Shown: positions 8,634 through 18,600 of the stretch, piece after piece
Numbering within the stretch: position 1 is the stretch's first letter
Layout: every line of letters starts with the position of its first letter
Origin: VRUE01 sp963805455
GTDB taxonomy: Bacteria > Actinomycetota > Thermoleophilia > Solirubrobacterales > 70-9
Length of the DNA: 64,000 nt
Direction: 5' to 3'
NCBI GenBank assembly: GCA_963805455.1
Contig: CAWDUJ010000003.1
Coordinates: forward strand, 234,625 to 298,624
The notes under the pieces: model-generated
Database searches by the model: none
The model's input: the letters and a program-made list of their open reading frames with translations, nothing else
What the model was told of the DNA's origin: nothing
Translations under genes and position numbers: made by a program

Positions 8634-11455
8634 CGATGAGTCACCGCCCGCCGATGTGCGTGCCTGGCCGTTCCAGATCCGGTCGGGCCGTGCTTGTGAC
8701 ACGGCAGCCCGATGGACACTCTTCCCGCCCTCAGTGCCCCGTTCTGGCCGGTCATTCTCATGGTCGCGAACTCCGGGACATTGCATATGTCTTCAACGGC
8801 ACCGTTTTCCAACAGTCCTTTCTTGCCTCCCGCGAGGTTGAGGGAGAATTTGGTCACCGGCGCGTCCGGGACGTTTTCGAAATGGGTCCGCAGCCGCCCG
8901 TGAGTCGAGGTGACTCGGCCATCCAGTTCGATGTCGATCTGTCCATGGAGAGAGGCGACGACGTCGGGCAGTTTGTGAGAGGAGGACCGCAGGTAGACGG
9001 GGCCTTCGAGGGGCTGGGCGAGCAGTGGCGTCACGGCACTCGCATGCCCGATCACCGTCGATGCCGGGCAGGAATCGGCGGCAAACTGGACCCGGGTGCA
9101 GGGGCTCTTGATGTGGGCGTTGTCGAGGAACTCGGTGTGCGGAAGCGTGACGACGGTACTGGCGATGTTGGCTTCCCCCGGGCGCGCCGTGACGGTCGCG
9201 TGCAGCGCGGGATTCCCCGACCTTCTCGTCGATCCGGAGAGCCGCAGGCCGAGCTTCGGGCGGAACGGAAGCGTTCCGCAGTTCGCGACCTGGAAGTGGT
9301 TGCTGAGAGAGGCCGTCGAGCCCTGGTCGCCGAGGATGTCGGCGCTCACGGAGAGCGGTTCGCAGTGGGTCGGGTTGAGGGCAAAGTCCGGACGATCGAG
9401 GTTGACTCGTATCGAGCGCAGCCTCAGGGGGATCCCCTCGATGATCGACGGCAGGCGATCGGCGACGGTCGTCACGTGGGCGTCGACAGGATCCACCTTG
9501 ATCGCGGCCCGCACGACGACGTTCCCGAGGTCGTAGGGGCCGGCCACCGCCGGAGTGATCACCACCAGGCTGAGCGGGGCGCCCTTGTAGGGCCCGGCCA
9601 GATAGGTCTTGCCGGGGACGTAGAGGGGGTGGTTGCCGGCCCCCGCGCCGACGATCGAGGTGCCCACCTGGGAGGTGGTCGGGCAGCTGGGACTTTCCAG
9701 CTCGGTCAGGCCCGGAGCATGGACATCGGCCGCGTGGGCGATGTCGGCCTCAGGGCAGTAGGTAACCCCGGCGAGAGTGGCGAGGAAGCCAGGAGGAGTC
9801 GCCACGGTGAGACCGGCCAGGTCCTGCTGGCCGTCCGCGCGCGTCAGTTCAAGCGAGAAGGACGCATGCGACCCGGGGGCATGGTTCGACGAGGCAGCAT
9901 GGAATCCCGGTTCGAAGGGCCTGATCGGCCCGGGGCACGGCGCACCGTGGGGGCCGGTGGTGAGCGTGAAGTACTGGGTCGATCGCTGGGAACCGAGGCT
10001 GGCATCCCAGGGCTCAAATGTGCTTTCCACCGGATAGGTCCCGCACTGGGTCGGAGTCGCCAGCAGGCCACGTTCGGAGCCGAAGAAGTGCATGTCGAAA
10101 GCGGTCAGCGGGCTCTGGGGGAGTTCGGTGAAGGTGACCCTGAGTTGCCCGGTCACAGGATCGGCGGTTACGGTGCCCGCCAGCTTGACGTGGGTGGCGA
10201 AGCCGTCGGCGACGAGGAAGACCCTGTACCGATTGCCGGGAAGCGGTTTGCCGAGATAGATGAAGCCTGGGATCGGGCCGGGCAGGGCGGAGCTGTCGAT
10301 CGTCAGGCTTCCGACCTTCGCGAAGTCGGGGCAGTGAGCCGCCAGCGTGGTTCCGAAATTCGCCTCGGCGTCGGAACAGGACGTCTTGCCGTCGGCGGCG
10401 TTGGAGTTGATCGAGAAGCCCTCGGGCAGGGTGACGGTTGCGCCACGCAGCTCGGTCGGCGAGGGGATGGTCGGGCTGAACTGCTGTGGAACCGAGAGAT
10501 TGACCTCGATCCCAGATGCCGAGTCCGTCGCGCTCGTGGTCGGCTGCGCGTAGAGGCTCGGGTTGAAGCTGAGCTGGTCGCAGCCCGTCATCTCCGGCCA
10601 CGCGGCGGTGGCCTGGCTCGTACCCCCGTCGTAGGAGAGGACGTCGAACGAGGATTTGAGCGAATCGGAACAGGTCGTCGGGTTCTGAAGGAACGGGTTG
10701 AGCGGGCTGTTCGAGTGAACGGGCGCGAGCCCGATGAAGTTCGTGTTGCACGGCTGGACGATCGTGTTCGGGTCGTCGCTGCTGAGGCTGCCGCTCGCGT
10801 CGCAGAGTTCACCGAGGTAGGACGGCAATTCACCCGGGACCTTGCTCCTGTCAAGCCGGAGCAGGTCGTGGCTGGTATTCGCCGGCACGCCCCATAGCTG
10901 CTCCCTCAGCTCCTGGAGCGGGAAGATCCCGTGGAAGATCGAGGTCGTGTCGGCGTCGAGGCCATAGTCACCTCCGGTACGGGATGACAGCACGGTGAAC
11001 TGGGGCGTGTCGAAGAGGAAGATCTTGAAGCCCAGGAGCCCTGCGACGTCGGGCGGAGGGAGGATGTTGTAGACCGCGGCGTCGAATGGGATCCCGTTCG
11101 TCGCGTTCACGGCTACGATTCCCACCTGGGAGTCGATCGGGCATTCGTCAGCCGAGAACTCGGCAACCGTGCATTGCGGGGTCGCGTGGGGATTCCCTAT
11201 GAAGCCCGGCGGCAGGTGGACGATCGCGTCTTTCGCATCCTCACAGTTGCAGGGGCTTTGGCTGTGTTGGAGGACGCGATTTTCCACTGCGAAATGGATC
11301 TCCACGTCGGGATGGCCCCCGGCCTGTCCGGTCGACGGCAATCCCGAGTACGTGGTGATCGGAGCATTTGCCCCGGCGGAGGCCGGCAGGGCCATCGCCC
11401 CGGCCACGAAGAACACCGCGATCAGGCTCCGCTTGGTCCAACTACGCGGCTTCAT
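8630..11455 (-). CDS. Giant secreted cysteine-pair repeat protein (type B, copy 1)
   Basis: 941 aa from MKPRSWTKRSL. The longer open frame upstream to 11659 is the antisense-biased tail of the preceding gene, so this ATG, which overlaps that gene's TGA as ATGA, is preferred. There is a signal peptide at about residues 9-29. It starts with a GGHPDVEIHF segment matching GGHPDLSTSF of its paralogue at 694-3693 and shares the four cysteine-pair modules (CTVAEFSADECP-SQVG, CSDAEANF-AKVG, CPEADIAHA-SQVG, CTRVQFAADSCP-TVIG) and the MTGQNG C-terminal motif. It ends in a basic His-containing tail. The two copies are clearly diverged, so the duplication is old or under diversifying change. Function unknown. 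Confidence 0.85.
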   Translation of the reverse strand: MKPRSWTKRSLIAVFFVAGAMALPASAGANAPITTYSGLPSTGQAGGHPDVEIHFAVENRVLQHSQSPCNCEDAKDAIVHLPPGFIGNPHATPQCTVAEFSADECPIDSQVGIVAVNATNGIPFDAAVYNILPPPDVAGLLGFKIFLFDTPQFTVLSSRTGGDYGLDADTTSIFHGIFPLQELREQLWGVPANTSHDLLRLDRSKVPGELPSYLGELCDASGSLSSDDPNTIVQPCNTNFIGLAPVHSNSPLNPFLQNPTTCSDSLKSSFDVLSYDGGTSQATAAWPEMTGCDQLSFNPSLYAQPTTSATDSASGIEVNLSVPQQFSPTIPSPTELRGATVTLPEGFSINSNAADGKTSCSDAEANFGTTLAAHCPDFAKVGSLTIDSSALPGPIPGFIYLGKPLPGNRYRVFLVADGFATHVKLAGTVTADPVTGQLRVTFTELPQSPLTAFDMHFFGSERGLLATPTQCGTYPVESTFEPWDASLGSQRSTQYFTLTTGPHGAPCPGPIRPFEPGFHAASSNHAPGSHASFSLELTRADGQQDLAGLTVATPPGFLATLAGVTYCPEADIAHAADVHAPGLTELESPSCPTTSQVGTSIVGAGAGNHPLYVPGKTYLAGPYKGAPLSLVVITPAVAGPYDLGNVVVRAAIKVDPVDAHVTTVADRLPSIIEGIPLRLRSIRVNLDRPDFALNPTHCEPLSVSADILGDQGSTASLSNHFQVANCGTLPFRPKLGLRLSGSTRRSGNPALHATVTARPGEANIASTVVTLPHTEFLDNAHIKSPCTRVQFAADSCPASTVIGHASAVTPLLAQPLEGPVYLRSSSHKLPDVVASLHGQIDIELDGRVTSTHGRLRTHFENVPDAPVTKFSLNLAGGKKGLLENGAVEDICNVPEFATMRMTGQNGALRAGRVSIGLPCHKHGPTGSGTARHAHRRAVTHR

Positions 11456-14400
11456 CTCGCACCTCCGCCGACCCGATGGACGCGATGGTGAGGCCGCCGG
11501 TGCGCCCTGCGGGCTCGCCGTCGCTGCCGTCTCGTCTTTCGCTTGGCCTGGGATCGCGCCCTCCCGAGATTGCCGCCGCTGAGCGACGCACCGGTTTCGT
11601 CCTGCATAGCCGCCGGCGGTGAGCTGTCCGCGCCATGGCACTCGTCGGCCGCTTCGCACGGCGGGGGCGGGGCTGGCGCGGAGAAGCCGCCGCCGCTCCG
11701 CGCGTCGTAGAACTTCAGGAAGAGGCCGTTGTGGTCCTGGCTGACCAGTGTGTCGTAGGTGGAGAAGTAGACGTCCTGGCCGTTGGCGCTGACCCCCACC
11801 AGGCCGGGTGGGTTGAGAAGGGTGGAGACGAACCCGCCTGCGACATGCGTCTCCCCCGTGCCCGTCGTGATCAGCTGCGGCCTACCACCCACGAACTCGT
11901 ATATGTCCTGGCCCTTGTTCGTGTCCGCGTGCGCCAGTGCGTCGTCCGTCGCGAAGAACGCCCGGCCGTCGTAGGTCATGAACAGTCCGTCCTGGCTCGC
12001 CGTGATGTCGGATGTCGCGGGCGAGCCATTGGGGACACATGACGCACACACCACCCGGCGACTGGTGGAATCGTATAGGTACATCTCGAGGTGGCCGGCG
12101 TTGTCGTACTGGGTGACCGGACTGTCCGTCGCGAAGGCCATGTGGCTGTCGTTCGGCGAGACCTGCATCCTTGCGATCGGCGTTGCCGAGCAGGCCTGGT
12201 CGCTGGTCCCGGGAACCGGGCTTTCGAAGCAGTGTCGATCGCCGCTGAACGTGGCCACGTACTGAAGTTGGCCCCCGCGATAGTCGTAGAGGTTCTCCTG
12301 GTTCGGGACGCCGCGGGAGCCATCGAGCTGCTCAGGCGAGAAGAAGTAGATGTCGCCGTTTTCGGAGGCGATGGCCGTGTCTGAACGGCAGTTCCCGCCC
12401 GACCCGCCGTTCAGCTGACAGTACGAAATGTCGGAGAACGTGATCACATCGCAGTTCTTGCTCATCGACTCCTGCGGCGTGCTGAAGCTCCCGGAGCAAG
12501 CGTCGCTGTTCCCCGGTTCGTCTGGATTGCCAGGGTTGTTGCCCTTCGAGATGAGGGTGAGCGGGCTGCCTTCGGCTTCGCCTTCTTCGGACCACATGTA
12601 GAGATCGACGCTCGCATCGAGATCTTCGTCCGTGAGTTGGTCGGCGGTGGTGAAGTAGACCTTTGACGCGTCGGCCGTCATACCCACGTAGTCGACAGCG
12701 CGCCCCAGCGAGACGTCGTACGTGACCGCGCCGCCGACCCGCATGTAGAGGTGCAGCGGATAGGTCGGGCAGTGGATTGCTCCGCCGGCGGTGCTGCCGC
12801 ATGGTGGGACCGGGCAATTCGACAGCCCGCAGGGCCCGACGGAGGGGGACCCCATTAGGACGTGCGAACCGTCGCTCGAGAGGCCCGGAATCTGAAGGGG
12901 GTCCCCGGCGTGGTCACCGGGCTCGGCCGGGATCGCCCCGCCTCCCGGCGTCTTCGACACCATGACGACTTCTCGGGTCCTGGTGTTGTTGTCATACACC
13001 GAGCCGGGAGCCGCCACCTGGCCGCCGGGGGCGAAGACGTTCCACTCGGTGGAGAATGCGAAATGGCTCAGGTCGGAGGATGCGCTGACTTCGCCGGGGC
13101 AGAAGTTCCCGGTGGTTTCGGCGCCGACACCGATGGTTGGGCAATCGAGGGACTTGATGCCGGCCGGGTTCGCACCCCCGACCCGGTATGGATTCACTCC
13201 CGCCGGTACGGCGGCCAGGTTCGTCGGCCAGCGGTCGAGGAAGCTGCCGTCAGCACCCCAGACGAAGGGCGCATTGGAGGAGATCGGGTTTTCATTCCGA
13301 CCGCTGCCGACTTCCTGGCTGCCGTCGCTCCAGTTGAGGAACCTGTTCATCCCGGGATCGGTGAGAACGTTGTTCTGGATTCTGTCCGGGCCCGAGTTGC
13401 CGTTGGAGATGCTCGCGTTGTTGCCCAGGAACTGCCCGCCGCCCTGGCCGAACAAGCCCTGCGGGGGGCCGCCGTCGACAGCGGCCTCACTCGCCGGCAG
13501 GCCGACGTACCTCGTCACCCAGCCGGTGGCGGTCCGGGTCGCCACGTAGAGATCGCCCGTGGTGTCGATCGGGCTTCCGCCTGAATTCGGGATCGTCGAC
13601 CACAGGCCCGTGTATGAGAACCGCGACGGGCTCGTCGCAAGGCCCGTGTTGGGCCCACCGGCGTAGAGCTGGGTGCCGTTCGCATCACCGGGCGAGACCA
13701 GCTCGTAGGCACGGCAGTCGGGCAGATAGTTTGCCGCCGTCTGCTGGCGGACGTTTTCGTTCGGGCACGAGGGCGGAAAGAAGTTGAAGACGTGGTCTTC
13801 GGTGATCGTCGTGCCGCCTTCTTCCTTGCCTTCGACCTTGTTTTCGGCGACGAGGCGGAAGTGGTAGGCCCCCGGTGTCAGCCCTGTGAGCTGCGCCGTC
13901 ACTTCCTGGTCGGTGTTGGACGCATTGATGCTGCCCGTGACCTCCTGCCCATAGCCGATGGTCAAGCCGTACTGGAAGCGATAGGTCGTTGCGAGACCGT
14001 TTGGATTGACCTGGGCCTCGAGTTCGGCTGACGTCGCGGTGAGGTGTTCGGCGACCAACCCATCGATGGCGGGGGGAGCCGTCGTGATGAAGACCCTGTC
14101 CGAGCCGTTGGTGGTCGCGCCCGCGGCATTGGTGGCAACCAGGCGGTAATGCTCATGGGTCCCGGGCGACAGCCCCGAGATGCTCGCCGTCACATCCGTC
14201 GGTGCCGTGAAGTTGGAGCCCGGCGGATTGGATGCCGGGTCTGGCGTGCAGGGAACCGAGTGGCCATATTTCTTGTCGAACCCGTATTCGAAGCGACAGG
14301 CGGTGATCGCGCCTCTGCCCGCCGGATCGACGCTACCCGTAAGCGTGAGGCTGGAGGTTTCCACGTCCGTCGGTTCCCCGGTGGTGACGATCGGCCGGAC

Positions 14401-15621
14401 GTCACCGAAGACCGCGACCTCCCCCCCGCCGGCTTCTGAGTTGACCGCATACACAGTGTGGGTCGAGCCGTCCACCGCAATTCCCTTGACGTTGAGTTCG
14501 CACGCGAAGGGATTGCCGTAGCCGCCCGGAATGCAGGTTTCCTTGCCTTTCGAGAGGTGGCCTTCGCCGAAGGTGTCGGTTGGTTCGCAGGGGCCGCTGA
14601 CCGGATTGCAGTCCGCGCTGTAGCGATCGATCCGCAGGCCATGCGGTTCCACTTCGTCTTCGCGGGTTTCCACAGACTCGAAGACTTCTTCGCTCGACGG
14701 ATCGAGCGCAAAGCCGTTGGCCGGCCAGTCGGTCGTCACCTGATAGGTCGACCCTTCGCCCTGGCTCCCGGGCCTCGGCACCATCGTCCAGACCTCCGGC
14801 TTTTCGCCGAAAGTGCCGAAGGGGCTGACGACGAAGAAGGGATGGCCTGCCGGGTTCACCTTCAGCCATGCTCCTTCCGTGAAGGTGTCGACCATCCACT
14901 GCCCGCTCTGTGTGTACTCACGAACGTTGTTCCCATATTGGCGACCCCCCACGAAGAGGGTGCCGTTGGCCGAGCAGTGACCGGTGAGCGGTTCTTCAGG
15001 CGTGACACAACCGCCGCCGACCGCGACGCCGAAGAGCGGGCCAAAGAGCGGCAGATTCTCGTCGTCGGCTCCGTTCTTCTGACCCGCCGCACCCCAGCCG
15101 CTGATGATCTGCCCGGAGGAGTTGAACTTCGTGACGACGTTGTCGCCGAGGTCGCCAACGTAGACACTCCCTTCACCGAACGCGAAGTTGTCGACCGCGA
15201 GCCACATCGGGTTTTCGAATGCGCCGGGCGATTCGCCGCCGGTGGCGGGCTGGCATTCGTCCGCCGGATGGCCCGCCGCGGGGCAGACGTTCGATTCCGA
15301 GGTGCGGGCTTCTTCGATCGCGGTCTTGTTGACGTTCCGACCGAACATCAAGAGGAAGTGGCCGGTCGAGTCGAACTTCTCGACACGGTGGTTGCCGGGG
15401 TCCGTGACGTAGATGCCGCCGGTCGCCTGGTCGACGGCGACATCCGTCGGTTCGGAGATCGGATACGGGTCGACCGTGTTCGAGCCCGCCGATCCGAACG
15501 TGCCCGTGAAGGCATGGCTGACGTTGGCCTGCGCCGCTCCAGCCGGGATCATGAACAGCCCGGCGACCACGAGGAGCGCTCCGATCCTCACTCGCGAGAT
15601 CAGGTCGATCCGCCTATCCAT
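11452..15621 (-). CDS. Giant secreted NHL/Fn3/TolB-like propeller protein (type A)
   Basis: 1389 aa. Signal peptide at about residues 10-33 (LLVVAGLFMIPAGAAQA). An NHL propeller follows, with GGIYVTDPGNHRVEKF-type repeats (about 34-405), then two Fn3-like domains (about 407-620), a CRAYELVS motif near 635, and a long TolB/PD40-like propeller with repeated VYFTTAD/IYFFSPE/AFFATDD strands. The C-terminus is Arg/His-rich (HRRPHHRVHR). It is the simpler homologue of the protein at 3690-8633, lacking the inserted second NHL propeller. It overlaps the preceding gene by 8 bp and the following one by ATGA. No enzyme motif is seen; a role in surface or matrix interaction is inferred. Confidence 0.85.
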   Translation of the reverse strand: MDRRIDLISRVRIGALLVVAGLFMIPAGAAQANVSHAFTGTFGSAGSNTVDPYPISEPTDVAVDQATGGIYVTDPGNHRVEKFDSTGHFLLMFGRNVNKTAIEEARTSESNVCPAAGHPADECQPATGGESPGAFENPMWLAVDNFAFGEGSVYVGDLGDNVVTKFNSSGQIISGWGAAGQKNGADDENLPLFGPLFGVAVGGGCVTPEEPLTGHCSANGTLFVGGRQYGNNVREYTQSGQWMVDTFTEGAWLKVNPAGHPFFVVSPFGTFGEKPEVWTMVPRPGSQGEGSTYQVTTDWPANGFALDPSSEEVFESVETREDEVEPHGLRIDRYSADCNPVSGPCEPTDTFGEGHLSKGKETCIPGGYGNPFACELNVKGIAVDGSTHTVYAVNSEAGGGEVAVFGDVRPIVTTGEPTDVETSSLTLTGSVDPAGRGAITACRFEYGFDKKYGHSVPCTPDPASNPPGSNFTAPTDVTASISGLSPGTHEHYRLVATNAAGATTNGSDRVFITTAPPAIDGLVAEHLTATSAELEAQVNPNGLATTYRFQYGLTIGYGQEVTGSINASNTDQEVTAQLTGLTPGAYHFRLVAENKVEGKEEGGTTITEDHVFNFFPPSCPNENVRQQTAANYLPDCRAYELVSPGDANGTQLYAGGPNTGLATSPSRFSYTGLWSTIPNSGGSPIDTTGDLYVATRTATGWVTRYVGLPASEAAVDGGPPQGLFGQGGGQFLGNNASISNGNSGPDRIQNNVLTDPGMNRFLNWSDGSQEVGSGRNENPISSNAPFVWGADGSFLDRWPTNLAAVPAGVNPYRVGGANPAGIKSLDCPTIGVGAETTGNFCPGEVSASSDLSHFAFSTEWNVFAPGGQVAAPGSVYDNNTRTREVVMVSKTPGGGAIPAEPGDHAGDPLQIPGLSSDGSHVLMGSPSVGPCGLSNCPVPPCGSTAGGAIHCPTYPLHLYMRVGGAVTYDVSLGRAVDYVGMTADASKVYFTTADQLTDEDLDASVDLYMWSEEGEAEGSPLTLISKGNNPGNPDEPGNSDACSGSFSTPQESMSKNCDVITFSDISYCQLNGGSGGNCRSDTAIASENGDIYFFSPEQLDGSRGVPNQENLYDYRGGQLQYVATFSGDRHCFESPVPGTSDQACSATPIARMQVSPNDSHMAFATDSPVTQYDNAGHLEMYLYDSTSRRVVCASCVPNGSPATSDITASQDGLFMTYDGRAFFATDDALAHADTNKGQDIYEFVGGRPQLITTGTGETHVAGGFVSTLLNPPGLVGVSANGQDVYFSTYDTLVSQDHNGLFLKFYDARSGGGFSAPAPPPPCEAADECHGADSSPPAAMQDETGASLSGGNLGRARSQAKRKTRRQRRRARRAHRRPHHRVHRVGGGAR

Positions 15622-18600
15622 GGCGGTGCCTCCGCTTGCGCCGGTGGTGATGGTGCCGCTTCTTCACGCAGCGGCCGTGGCGAAGTACGAAGCCCGCCTT
15701 GCATTTCGGGGAGCGCGTTACCGTCGGGGCCTGGGCGACGGGGGCGGTGGTCGTGAACGTCTGGTCCGGACCGCTGGTCGTGCCTATCTCGTTGCTCGCG
15801 ACGACCCGGTAGTGATAGGTGGTGGCCGCGGCCAGCCCGGGGATGTCGACGCTGAGTTGATGCGGCGAGTTGTCAGTCCCGATCGATGCGCTCTGCGCGG
15901 TGTTTGTGCCGTAGCCGCGGGTGGTTCCGTACTCGACGTGGTAGGTCGTGGCCCGGAAGCCGGCGCTGATCGTCAGGCCCAGGGTCGCGCCATTGGCTGA
16001 GACAGCTGATACGGCGCTCTGCCCTATCTCCGGTTCGTCGGGGGTTGCAAAGGTCTGATCGGGGCCGTTGGAGACGCCGTTGAGGTTGATCGCAACCGTA
16101 CGGAAGTGATAGATGACTCCCGGAGTGAGGCCGGAGACGTCGGTGTGGACCGCGTGGTCGGTTTCGTCTTCCCCGATCGAGGCACTCGAAGGAGTCTGCT
16201 GTCCGTACTGTGCGCTGGGCCCGTAGTCGAACAGATAGAGGGTGGGGGCGGACATCGGATTGATCTCCGCGTGAAGGTCGGCGCTCGTCGGGGTGACGGC
16301 CGAGACGGAGGTAGCGTTCACGGCCGGCGCCGAAGTCGAACCGGGCGTGAAGGTCAGTTCCCTCCCGTAGCTGAGGAGTCCTTCGCTGTCCGAACGGGCC
16401 GCGGCGAGTCGGTAGCGATACGCGGTGAATGGGGTGAGGCCGCTGAGGTCGGCGCTGACGTCGGCCGGGCCGGAGAGCGGCGCAGCGGGCGAACAGGGAA
16501 TGCTCACTCCGTACCCCCAGCCGTTCCCCGGGTAGCGTGTCGTCGCGGTGGCCGTCGCCCCCGACGGTGTTAGTCCCGACGGATCGATGGTCAGCTGGGG
16601 CACGTTCACCTGGGTGAACCGTTTGACGAATTCGATTTCGAACGGACCGCCTTCCGGGCCGGTCACTCTGACGTTCCCGTTTCCGACCTTCGGTAGCGCT
16701 TCAAGCGCATTCAGAATGTAATATTCGGGAAAGCCACCGGGTGCGAGCGGGATCGGTTTGGTGGTCTGGCCTTCAAAGGTGAGGGTGAACGTTCCTTCCA
16801 GAGCATTTTCGAATTCGAGTTTCTGGACCTCGTTGTTGATCGGGCCGGCGAGGTATTCGAAGTGGCAGTCGCTCACCTGTCCGGCTCCCGCCGGGTCGAC
16901 GTGGCCCGTCAGCGTCGCGGAGGTCGGGCCGACTCCCGTCACGCCGCCGGTCGTCACATCGGGCGCCGGAAGCGGTGCGAAGACCGCAATTTCGTCAGCG
17001 CCTTTGTCGGCTGCGAATACCAGGTGACTGGAGGACGGAGCGGCCAACCCAGCTCCTTCCGCCAGGTTCCCTGCGCCGAAGGTGTCCGAGGGCCTGCATC
17101 CTCCCGGCGCGGGGAGCGGGCCTGTTCCGCCGGGGTTGCAGTTCGTGGCCGGGAACTCGTCTATGTGACCGCTCTGATCGACGAACAGGTTGTTGGCCGA
17201 GCGGTCGATTGCCAGGCCCGAATTGGCAAGCTCCAGGCGGGTGGCCAGATAGATGCGGAAGGATGCGTATATGGGAGCCGTCGTGCTGGAGTAGCGGACG
17301 CCGGCGTTTTCTTCGTGACCGCTCCGCTGCGTCTCGTACCAGTTTTCGCCCAGGCCGATGTCGATTCCCGACCCGCCCGGCGTCCCCAGGTCCAGTCTCA
17401 GCGTGCCGCCCCACGTGTTGTTGGTTGGGAACTTCGTGACCGAGAGACCGTCCTGGCTGATCTCGGTCCAGTTGTACGGTGCGTTGTCGGTGAGGACGTA
17501 GAGGTTGCCCCCTTCGTCGACGGTGATGCCTCCGATCTTTCCTTCGGACTTGGTGAATTCGATGGCGCCACCGCTCCTCCAGTCCGAGAGCAGGTTCCCG
17601 GAGGAGTCGAACTTCTGCACTATTCGGTCTTCTCCGTCCGCGACGTAGACGTCGCCGGCCGAGGGGCCCATCGAGTTGTCGACCTCGATGAACTTCGGGT
17701 TTGCGAGTTCACCCGGCCCGGGTTCGGCCCCGGCCGTGCCGGCCTGACAGCCGCTCGTGCAGACGTCCACCCCGGGACCGCCGACGTCTGCGCCGAAGGC
17801 CCTGACGAAGGAGCCGGCGGCGGAGAACTCATCGACCCGATGGTTCCCGGCGTCGGCGACATATGCGGCGCCGGTCGCTTCGTCGATCGCCACGTCCAGC
17901 GGTTCCTCGAGCTGGCCGTCCCCCGGTCCGGTCGATCCGAACCGGGTCGAGAGGTTGTACCGGCCGACCGTCGCGAAGTTCTCGCCGACGGCGATGTTCT
18001 CGCCTTCGGAATTGGCGGCCACGAGCCGGAACCGGTATTCGGTGCCGGGGGTCAGCCCGGTGACGCTGGCGCTGACGTCGGTCGGCACGGTGTAGTCGGG
18101 CGGGATGGCCGGCGCGCAGGGAACGCTCTTCGCCCCCTTGAAGGTTTCGATTTCGGGGTTGGCGGCCGCGTCGAATGTCGCGATGTATTCGAAGCGACAT
18201 CCGGTGACCGGACCGCCGCCTTCTCCGCTCGCCGGATCGACGTGGCCGTGGAGCGTCGCGGTCGTGGTGCCGACATCCGAGGCGGCGCCCGCGCTCACGT
18301 CGGGCACGATGATCGGTTCGAGGACCTGCGCCGACGAGCTGTACCGGGCCGAGTACAGATCGCCGGTGGCCTGGTCGAGGGCGATCACCTGGGGGTAGTA
18401 GATCCAATCGCCGCCCAGTTCCGCGTGGCTCGCCTTGGAGAGGAAGTTGCCGTCTTTGTCGAACACGTCGATCGACGCATACGAAGGGTTGTTGACGAGG
18501 ACGTTGCCGGTGGAGTCCTCGGCCGCGACCTCGAGCGGCTCGTATTCAGGGCCGAAATCACCCTCCGGCGTTTTGGACGCTGCGCCGTTCGGAAGCGTGC

